DNA from: Paracoccus marinaquae
GTDB lineage: Bacteria; Pseudomonadota; Alphaproteobacteria; Rhodobacterales; Rhodobacteraceae
Assembly: GCF_018860165.1 (NCBI RefSeq)
Contig: NZ_JAHKNG010000008.1
Span: forward strand, 52,892-116,891
DNA length: 64,000 bases
Direction of reading: 5' to 3'
Shown piece after piece: positions 58,059-64,000 of the stretch (the stretch's first letter is position 1; every line of letters starts with the position of its first letter). The notes below the pieces were generated by a model. It did no database searches and was not told where the DNA came from. It was given only the letters and a program-made list of their open reading frames with translations. The position numbers and the translations under genes were made by a program.

Positions 58059-58691
58059 TCAGAAGGCGATCTCGGCGCCCTCGTCATCCATGTCCCATGT
58101 CAGCCGGCGTCCGGCCGCGCCGGCGGCCTCGGCCAGCAGCGCGAACTGCACCTCGGCCGGGGCGGGCGCGCGGGCGGCGTCGAATTCGGTGCTGTCGAGC
58201 CACGCCCACAGCGCCGGATCCGGGCGCATCCGGTCCGATTCGGCGACCAGCCGCCAGCCCGGCTGGCTGCGCAGCACGACGATGCGGCCGCCCCAGGGCA
58301 TGGCGGTTTCAAGGCACATCAGCGCCAGCAGGATCATGCGGATCTCGGGGCGGGCGAAATCGCCCTCGGCGTCAAGCTCGATTCGCAGCCTGCCCTGTGC
58401 CGACAGCCCGGCCAGAAGGCGGTGCAGTTCGGCGCGGGGCAGGCGCTGATCGCCCTGCGCCTGTCCGAAGGCCATCCGGAACACCTCGATCCGGCTGCGC
58501 GCGGCGGCGACGGCTTCGGCGATCAGGCGCAGTTCCGGGCTGCCGGAAATGCCCGGATAGTCCGTCGACATCTCAAGCAGTTCCACACCGTTGCCGATGG
58601 CGCCAAGCGGCGAGACCAGGTCGTGGCACAGACGCGAGCCCAGCAGCGCCGCCAGTTCTCCGGGTGCGATGCGCGTTGTGTCGAATGTCAT
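58059..58691 (-). CDS. chpT: ChpT-type histidine phosphotransferase
   Basis: This 210-aa protein has the HPTransfase fold of ChpT, which passes phosphate from the kinase CckA to CtrA and CpdR in alphaproteobacterial cell-cycle control. The phospho-acceptor His is in SRLCHDLVSPLGAIGNGVELL near residue 23. The C-terminal half is a degenerate ATPase-like domain. In Rhodobacteraceae the CckA-ChpT-CtrA route also controls motility and gene transfer agents. Divergent from the DUF3553 gene with 39 bases between starts. Confidence 0.88.
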   Translation of the reverse strand: MTFDTTRIAPGELAALLGSRLCHDLVSPLGAIGNGVELLEMSTDYPGISGSPELRLIAEAVAAARSRIEVFRMAFGQAQGDQRLPRAELHRLLAGLSAQGRLRIELDAEGDFARPEIRMILLALMCLETAMPWGGRIVVLRSQPGWRLVAESDRMRPDPALWAWLDSTEFDAARAPAPAEVQFALLAEAAGAAGRRLTWDMDDEGAEIAF

Positions 58692-58730
58692 GCGGGGATA
58701 ACCTTTGCGGCAGCGTCAGGAGGTGTCGTC

Positions 58731-58910
58731 GTGAACGAGATGCTGGAACCCGGGATGATCGTCCGCCATCCGGGGGCACCGGAATGGGGCAAGGGACAGG
58801 TCCAGTCACGCATCGGCGACCGGATCACCGTGAATTTCACCGAAGCCGGCAAGCAGGTGATCGACGGCCGCCGTGTCAACCTTGACATCGTCGGGGCCGA
58901 TGAGGGGTGA
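58731..58910 (+). CDS. DUF3553 small protein
   Basis: This 59-aa protein is a single DUF3553 domain (GMIVRHPGAPEWGKGQVQSRIGDR...). The fold is similar to a small beta-barrel; related modules occur at the end of UvrD/PcrA helicases where they contact RNA polymerase. Its own role is unknown. The GTG start is set by AGGAGG eight bases upstream. Confidence 0.85.
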   Translation: MNEMLEPGMIVRHPGAPEWGKGQVQSRIGDRITVNFTEAGKQVIDGRRVNLDIVGADEG

Positions 58911-59065
58911 TCTTGGTTAATCATGGGGTGAATTTGCAACCAATGATTGAAATATGCAAGTCCCGGTTGCGCCTTCCGCCGGTGGAAGGCAGGGCCCGTG
59001 TTGCAAAGCTGCCGCCCGGCGCCTAGACAGGCCCCGCCGCCCCACGCCTCGACCATGAAGGCCGC

Positions 59066-59848
59066 ATGAAATCCGATCCGTCCTATTTCGACATCCGCAT
59101 CGCGACCTCTGAATGCGACCTGCTGGCCGCGCAGCGGCTGCGCTATCGGGTCTTTGTCGAGGAACTGGGCGGAAGCGGCCCACTTGTCGATCACGAGGCC
59201 CGGCTGGAGCGGGATGAATTCGACGAGGTGGTCGATCATCTCTGCCTCGTGGACCGGCGCCGCTCGGCCGAGGACCTGGATCATGTGGTCGGCGTCTATC
59301 GCCTGCTGCCCGGAACCCGGGCCGAGGAATTCGGGCGTTTCTACTGCGATGGCGAATACGACCTGACGCGGTTGCGGGCCTCGGGCCGGTCGCTGCTGGA
59401 ACTGGGGCGGTCCTGCGTCGAGCCGGCCTATCGCGGCGGAACCGGGATGTTCCTGCTGTGGAACGCGCTGGCGGATTATGTGCTGGATCTGGGCATCGAG
59501 ATCCTGTTCGGCGTGGCCAGTTTCCACGGCACCGACATTCAGGCGCTGGCCCCGGCGCTGAGCTGGCTGCATCACCACCATCTTGCCCCCGAGGCGCTGC
59601 GCGCGGTCGCGCGGGCCAAGGGCTATCAGCCGATGGATCTGATTCCCGCGGACCGGCTCGACCGGCGCGAGGCGATGGTCGGGATGCCGGCCTTGATCAA
59701 GGCCTATCTGCGGCTGGGCGGGCTGGTCGGCGAGGGGGCCTTTGTCGATCGCGCCTTCAACACCACCGATGTCTTCCTGATGATGGACACCAAGGCGATG
59801 TCGGACCGGCATCGCAGGTTCTACGAAAGCCGCTGGCAGGGCCAATGA
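59066..59848 (+). CDS. olsB: Ornithine N-acyltransferase (ornithine lipid synthesis)
   Basis: This 260-aa GNAT-fold enzyme matches OlsB, which attaches a 3-hydroxyacyl group from acyl-ACP to ornithine, giving lyso-ornithine lipid. The RLRYRVFVEELGG segment near residue 25, the DEFDEVVDHLCLVD stretch near 50 and LELGRSCVEPAYRGG near 112 are typical. Its stop overlaps the olsA start, so the two steps of ornithine lipid synthesis are co-translated. GAAGGCCGC precedes the ATG. Confidence 0.92.
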   Translation: MKSDPSYFDIRIATSECDLLAAQRLRYRVFVEELGGSGPLVDHEARLERDEFDEVVDHLCLVDRRRSAEDLDHVVGVYRLLPGTRAEEFGRFYCDGEYDLTRLRASGRSLLELGRSCVEPAYRGGTGMFLLWNALADYVLDLGIEILFGVASFHGTDIQALAPALSWLHHHHLAPEALRAVARAKGYQPMDLIPADRLDRREAMVGMPALIKAYLRLGGLVGEGAFVDRAFNTTDVFLMMDTKAMSDRHRRFYESRWQGQ

Positions 59849-60729
59849 GCGATCCGGCGCGGCCCCGCATCGACCCCGGACGCGGCGCGGCGACCTGGCG
59901 CGAGGGCGAGGCGATCGCGCTGCCGCGCCCGGATGGCGCGCGCGGCTGGTGGCGGGTGATCCGGCGCGGGGTGCCGGCGGTGCTGGTGCTGCTGGCCGGC
60001 GTGATCCTGATCCTGCCCCTGCGCGGAGCCGAGCGGCTGTTTCACGGCCCGCGCCGGCCCTGGACCGGCCCCCATGTGCAGGCCGTCTGCCGGCTGGTTC
60101 TGGCCTGCATGGGCCTGCGCTGGCGCTGCGAAGGCCGGCCGATGCGTGGCCCCGGCGCGGTGGTGGCCAATCATTCCAGCTGGCTGGACATCCTGACCAT
60201 GAATGCCGCCACGCCGGTCTTCTTCGTCAGCAAGGCCGAGGTGCAGGGCTGGCCCGGCATCAATATCCTGACCACCGTCACCAACACGCATTTCGTCGTC
60301 CGCGATCCCCGGCAGGCCCGCGCCCAGGCCGAGGAATTCGCCACGAGGGTCCGGGCCGGCCACCGGCTGCTGTTCTTTCCCGAAGGCACCTCGACCGATG
60401 GCCGCCGGGTGCTGCCCTTCAAGCCGACCCTGTTTCAGGGCTTTCTGGACCCGGACCTGCCCGCCGATCTGGCGATCCAGCCGATGAGCGTGGTCTATCA
60501 CGCCCCGGAAGGCGCCGATCCGCGCTTCTATGGCTGGTGGGCCGACATGGCGCTGGCCGATCACCTGCTGGCCGTGCTGTCGGCGCCGCGTCAGGGTGGC
60601 GTCACCCTGCGCCTCGGGGCGCCGATCCCGGTGGCCGGGCACAGCCGCAAGTCGCTGGCGGCCGAGGCCGAAGAGGCCGTGCGCGACGGTTTTCTGAAAA
60701 GCCTGCCCGAGGCGGCCAAACCGGCTTGA
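59845..60729 (+). CDS. olsA: Lyso-ornithine lipid O-acyltransferase
   Basis: This 294-aa membrane-associated acyltransferase belongs to the PlsC family. The catalytic NHSSWLD (HX4D) motif lies near residue 109 and the substrate motif FFPEGTSTDG near 175. One N-terminal membrane helix is seen. Next to olsB, it is best read as OlsA, which adds the second acyl chain to lyso-ornithine lipid. Some OlsA proteins also act on lysophosphatidate. The ATG overlaps the olsB stop. Confidence 0.9.
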   Translation: MSDPARPRIDPGRGAATWREGEAIALPRPDGARGWWRVIRRGVPAVLVLLAGVILILPLRGAERLFHGPRRPWTGPHVQAVCRLVLACMGLRWRCEGRPMRGPGAVVANHSSWLDILTMNAATPVFFVSKAEVQGWPGINILTTVTNTHFVVRDPRQARAQAEEFATRVRAGHRLLFFPEGTSTDGRRVLPFKPTLFQGFLDPDLPADLAIQPMSVVYHAPEGADPRFYGWWADMALADHLLAVLSAPRQGGVTLRLGAPIPVAGHSRKSLAAEAEEAVRDGFLKSLPEAAKPA

Positions 60730-60742
60730 TTTGGCGCGCGCC

Positions 60743-60758
60743 TGTCAATATCTTGTAT
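60743..60758 (+). promoter_or_regulatory. Candidate NrdR-like box upstream of the second reductase
   Basis: TGTCAATATCTTGTAT shares the run ATATCTTGT with the box upstream of the long nrdJ and lies 32 bases before the start of the second class II gene. Symmetry is weaker. A possible degenerate partner (CCAATACCTG) begins at 60766. Confidence 0.4.
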
Positions 60759-60789
60759 CATTCCCCCAATACCTGCCTATGGATGCCAG

Positions 60790-63054
60790 ATGACCCGCTT
60801 TGCTGCCCCTATCGCCGAACAGATCTGGGACATGAAATACCGGATGAAGGATGCCGGGGGGCAGCCGGTCGATGCCTCGGTCGAGGACAGCTGGCGCCGG
60901 GTCGCCCGCGATCTGGCCCGGGTCGAGAAGGATCCGGCGCTCTGGGAGGACCGTTTCTATGCCGCGCTTGAGGATTTCAGGTTCCTGCCGGCGGGTCGCA
61001 TCCTGGCCGGGGCGGGCACCGGCCGGTCGGTGACGCTGTTCAACTGTTTCGTCATGGGCACCATCCCCGACAGCATGGGCGGCATCTTCGACATGCTGAA
61101 GGAAGCCGCGCTGACCATGCAGCAGGGCGGCGGCATCGGCTACGATTTCAGCACCATCCGGCCGCGCGGTGCGGCGGTTCACGGGGTGGCCGCCGATGCC
61201 TCGGGGCCGCTGTCCTTCATGGATGTCTGGGACGCGATGTGCCGCACGATCATGTCGGCCGGCAGTCGCCGGGGCGCGATGATGGCCACCATGCGCTGCG
61301 ACCACCCCGATATCGAGCAGTTCATCCAGGCAAAGCAGGACAGCGCGAGGCTGCGCATGTTCAACCTGTCGGTGCTGGTCACCGACGGTTTCATGGAGGC
61401 GGTCAAGGCCGACGGGTCCTGGGATCTGGTCTTCGGTGACAAGGTCTATCACACCGTGCAGGCGCGCGACCTGTGGAACCGGATCATGCGCGCGACCTAT
61501 GACTATGCCGAGCCGGGCGTGATCTTCATCGACCGGATCAACAAGGCCAACAACCTGCGATACGCGGAAACCATCGCCGCCACCAATCCCTGCGGCGAGC
61601 AGCCGCTGCCGCCCTATGGCGCCTGCCTGCTGGGCTCGGTCAACCTTGCGCGGCTGGTCGAGGCGCCGTTCTCGGAGGCGGCGCGGCTGGACGAGGCGGC
61701 GCTGGACGAGCTGGTGCGCACCGCCGTGCGGATGATGGACAATGTCGTCGATGCCTCGAAATTCCCGCTGCCGCAGCAGGCGGCCGAGGCGCAGGCCAAG
61801 CGCCGGATCGGACTGGGCGTCACCGGGCTGGCCGATGCGCTGCTGATGCTGGGGCTGCGCTATGGCGCGGCCGAGGCGGTCGAACAGACGCGGGCATGGA
61901 TGAAGGCGATCGCGCGCTCGGCCTATCTGGCCAGCGTCGATCTGGCGCGCGAGAAGGGCGCCTTCCCGCTGTTCGATGCCGGGGAATACCTGAAATCCGG
62001 CTTCATGGCGAAAATGGACGCGGATGTGCGGCAGGCGATCCGCGATCACGGCATCCGCAACGCGCTCTTGACCAGCATCGCGCCAACCGGCACGATCAGC
62101 CTTTACGCCGGCAATGTCAGCTCGGGCATCGAGCCGGTCTTCGCCTATGCCTATACCCGCAAGGTGCTGCAGAAAGACGGCAGCCGCACCGAGGAAGAGG
62201 TGGTCGATTACGCCGTGCAGATGTGGCGCGACCTGAAGGGCGATGCGCCGCTGCCCGATTACTTCGTCAACGCCCAGACCCTGGCGCCGCGCGACCATGT
62301 CGCCATGCAGGCCGCGGCGCAGGACTGGGTGGACAGTTCCATCTCGAAGACCATCAACTGCCCCGAGGATATCAGCTTCGAGGAATTCAAGGATGTCTAT
62401 CTGGCGGCCTGGGATCTGGGCTGCAAGGGCTGCACCACCTATCGCCCGAACGAGGTGACCGGATCGGTCCTGTCGGTCAGCGAGACGACCGAGACCGCGC
62501 CCGAGGCCGACAAGGGCGCCGACGTGGTCTATCTGACCGAGCCGCTGGACCGTCCGGCCGCGCTGGAAGGCGCCACCTACAAGCTGAAATGGCCGGGATC
62601 CGAACACGCGATCTACATCACCATCAACGATATCGTGCAGGCGACCCATCGCCGCCCCTTCGAGATCTTCATCAACTCCAAGAACATGGAGCATTACGCC
62701 TGGACGGTGGCGCTGACCCGGATGGTCTCGGCGGTGTTCCGGCGCGGCGGCGATGTCAGCTTTGTGGTCGAGGAACTGAAGGCGGTGTTCGATCCGCGCG
62801 GCGGCGCCTGGATGCAGGGCCGCTATGTGCCATCGATCCTTGCCGCCATCGGCGGGGTGATCGAGCGGCACATGATCGCCATCGGCTTCCTCGAAGGCGA
62901 GGGGATGGGGCTGAAGACCGATCCCAAGGCCGAGGCGGTGGCGGTGGGCGAGACCCCGCGCGGCCCGGCCTGCCCGGCCTGCGGCCAGTACGGGATGCGG
63001 ATGATCGAGGGCTGCATGACCTGCCCGAGCTGCGGCCATTCGAAATGCGGCTGA
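60790..63054 (+). CDS. Adenosylcobalamin-dependent (class II) ribonucleotide reductase, short form
   Basis: This 754-aa enzyme is a second, complete class II reductase (NrdJ/NrdZ family). Motifs in order: FLPAGRILAGAG near residue 60, NCFVMGTIPDSMGG near 80, NPCGEQPLPPYGACLLGSVNL near 265, and APTGTISLYAGNVSSGIEP near 437. A TSCPD-like domain (about residues 600-710) precedes a cysteine-rich tail with CPACG and CMTCPSCG. I see no ATP-cone. It is much shorter than the enzyme at 175-3819 because it lacks that protein's insertions. GGA lies seven bases before the ATG. Having both forms in one genome is noteworthy; they may be used in different conditions. Confidence 0.95.
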   Translation: MTRFAAPIAEQIWDMKYRMKDAGGQPVDASVEDSWRRVARDLARVEKDPALWEDRFYAALEDFRFLPAGRILAGAGTGRSVTLFNCFVMGTIPDSMGGIFDMLKEAALTMQQGGGIGYDFSTIRPRGAAVHGVAADASGPLSFMDVWDAMCRTIMSAGSRRGAMMATMRCDHPDIEQFIQAKQDSARLRMFNLSVLVTDGFMEAVKADGSWDLVFGDKVYHTVQARDLWNRIMRATYDYAEPGVIFIDRINKANNLRYAETIAATNPCGEQPLPPYGACLLGSVNLARLVEAPFSEAARLDEAALDELVRTAVRMMDNVVDASKFPLPQQAAEAQAKRRIGLGVTGLADALLMLGLRYGAAEAVEQTRAWMKAIARSAYLASVDLAREKGAFPLFDAGEYLKSGFMAKMDADVRQAIRDHGIRNALLTSIAPTGTISLYAGNVSSGIEPVFAYAYTRKVLQKDGSRTEEEVVDYAVQMWRDLKGDAPLPDYFVNAQTLAPRDHVAMQAAAQDWVDSSISKTINCPEDISFEEFKDVYLAAWDLGCKGCTTYRPNEVTGSVLSVSETTETAPEADKGADVVYLTEPLDRPAALEGATYKLKWPGSEHAIYITINDIVQATHRRPFEIFINSKNMEHYAWTVALTRMVSAVFRRGGDVSFVVEELKAVFDPRGGAWMQGRYVPSILAAIGGVIERHMIAIGFLEGEGMGLKTDPKAEAVAVGETPRGPACPACGQYGMRMIEGCMTCPSCGHSKCG

Positions 63055-63116
63055 TCGGGGCCGGTGCCCGGCCTGTTCCGCCGCGCATGACGTGAACCGG
63101 GACATGCCCGGGCGCC

Positions 63117-63140
63117 GGTGACGCCCGCTCAGGCGTCACC
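63117..63140 (+). terminator. Hairpin downstream of the second class II reductase
   Basis: GGTGACGCC and GGCGTCACC form a perfect 9-bp stem around CGCTCA, 63 bases after the stop. No T-tract follows, so it may be a weak terminator or an RNA-stabilising hairpin. Confidence 0.5.
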
Positions 63141-63612
63141 CTGCCTGCGCATATCCCCTTCATGCACGGTGTCAGGTCCAGCATCGTTTCCGCCCTTGAG
63201 CGCCATGGTTGCCGTATCGGCTCCAAGGCCGCCCGGAACCCGCCGTTCATGACACATGCGGCGAATGCCCGGTATGGTGAAGGTTTTCCGATTCGGGTCG
63301 CGTTGGAACGCTGCTCATTGGCGCGACCACGACCCGGGTTGGAAAACCTCCCAAGGTGGAAGCCGCGGGGGGTTGGATCAAGCTATGGGGAAAGTGCCCG
63401 AACGGTTGCGGCGGCGGCTGCATCCGGGGCGCGGGTGATGGCGAGGCAGGCGCTGGATACGGTCTCAAACTCGGCTGATGATCCCGACGAGGCTGTGCGT
63501 TCTGGAGATACTGCTGTCTTCTGCCGGGTTGGAAGTAGACGAGCACGCGCTGTTCGGACCGGGTCTGCGGAGTGTAGCCGGTGCTGTTTCGTGACGGATG
63601 ACGGGCGATATG
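63141..63612. other. Non-coding stretch, probable 3' flank of an IS91-like element
   Basis: No credible gene is visible in these 472 bases. Because a minus-strand IS91-type transposase remnant ends at 63613, this may be the non-coding 3' end of that element. I could not locate a terIS end, a GAAC/CAAG target or any hairpin that would fix its boundary, so the extent is a guess. Confidence 0.4.
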
Positions 63613-63873
63613 TCATGCTGCCTGGTCCCTGGGCGGCGCGCGCGACCTCGGTTTCTGTCCCCGCCTGAAGATCTCGATGATCCGCATGCGACCGCCGCAA
63701 CAGGGGCATGGCTCGCGCAGGGTGAGCGGGGTGATCTCAAGCTCTGGCTCCGGAACGGCGACCTGTTCAGACTGCTGGACGCAGAGCAAGGCGCGGATCT
63801 TGGTGATGTTGGCCTTGCGGGCCGAGCCGGCGAGCAGGCCGTAATGCCGGATGCGGTGGAAGCCGTCAGGCAG
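63613..63873 (-). mobile_element. IS91-family transposase, C-terminal remnant
   Basis: The minus-strand frame ending in TGA at 63613-63615 encodes the end of an IS91-type Y2 rolling-circle transposase: LPDGFHRIRHYGLLAGSARK and, later, the cysteine motif PCPCCGGRMRIIEIF. Only about 86 residues remain. The N-terminal part with the catalytic tyrosines is absent from this frame, apparently cut off by another element whose end abuts it at about 63874. It cannot be active on its own. Confidence 0.7.
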
Positions 63874-64000
63874 GAGATATGCGCGAAAGTTGGTGATGCC
63901 TGATCAGGCGGCGGTTTGAAGTTGGCGGAGGCCATCGCGGAATTCAATCCCCTGGATGATCTCGGGCAGGCGGTTCTGGCCATCAAGCTTGCGCCATTTC
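63874..64000 (-). mobile_element. Right end of an IS256-like (Mutator-type) element, transposase C-terminus
   Basis: From 64000 leftwards the minus strand reads KWRKLDGQNRLPEIIQGIEF..., ending at TGA 63904-63906, in the style of Mutator/IS256 transposase C-termini. The following 27 bases to 63874 (GAGATATGCGCGAAAGTTGG on the plus strand, then TGATGCC) look like a terminal inverted repeat, since IS91-type coding sequence begins immediately beyond. The 5' part and the other end lie outside the window. Family assignment is from memory of C-terminal patterns and is moderate. Confidence 0.55.

Noticed and set aside
63247..63546. Minus-strand open frame of about 99 codons beside the IS91 remnant
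   Set aside because: Pro/Arg-rich sequence with no motif; it lies in the probable non-coding flank of the element.

Overview
The window is a compact, GC-rich chromosomal segment, mostly 65-70% GC by eye. Its gene content is typical of an alphaproteobacterium of the Rhodobacteraceae, probably Paracoccus or a close relative. The taxonomic clues are a ChpT-type histidine phosphotransferase, a PAS_5 (DUF1457) protein, DUF3553, DUF1127 and DUF2842 proteins, a short HisG with a separate HisZ, the ornithine-lipid pair OlsB/OlsA, B12-dependent ribonucleotide reductases, and a palindromic intergenic repeat of a type common in this family. The genus is an inference and was not tested.

Layout. 0-9 kb: a large class II ribonucleotide reductase (nrdJ), then a leftward hisN-mgtE-cyclo-ligase operon, a GT87-type membrane glycosyltransferase and an HTH regulator. 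9-16 kb: housekeeping genes (quinone reductase, Bax-inhibitor protein, tpiA, two Fe-S assembly proteins, tgt, rnd). 16-19 kb: a PAS_5 protein with a CtrA-like box, and an overlapping gmk / gamma-carbonic anhydrase / soluble histidine kinase operon. 20-27 kb: a rightward run rpiA-gor-hflK-hflC-degP-ferredoxin. 27-34 kb: a six-gene exopolysaccharide locus on alternating strands, including a BY-kinase-like ATPase with a broken P-loop. 34-43 kb: YmdB phosphodiesterase, SLC13 permease, DUF1127, YebC, then an argP/lysE/basic amino acid decarboxylase group. 43-51 kb: ftsY, hisS-hisZ-hisG, slyX, a cyclase pseudogene, purA and thiamine diphosphokinase. 51-54.7 kb: two medium-chain reductases and ispG. 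55 kb: tRNA-Met beside a low-GC orphan gene. 56-60.7 kb: proA, chpT, olsBA. 60.8-63 kb: a second, shorter class II ribonucleotide reductase. 63.1-64 kb: remnants of two transposases, one apparently inserted in the other.

How genes work together. The two AdoCbl-dependent reductases supply dNTPs without oxygen-dependent radical chemistry, and both have a similar NrdR-box-like motif upstream. HflK/HflC and DegP form a membrane and periplasmic protein quality-control group. ExoY-like transferase, GT2, WecG, Wzy-like, Wzz-like and BY-kinase-like proteins form a Wzy-type polysaccharide pathway. HisS, HisZ and HisG tie histidine charging to the first step of histidine synthesis.

I found no CRISPR array, complete prophage or obvious defence system. 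The strongest unexplained items are the paired class II reductases with shared upstream motifs, the degenerate BY-kinase, the low-GC gene beside tRNA-Met, an 11-bp-periodic repeat upstream of that tRNA, and the nested transposase remnants at the right edge.
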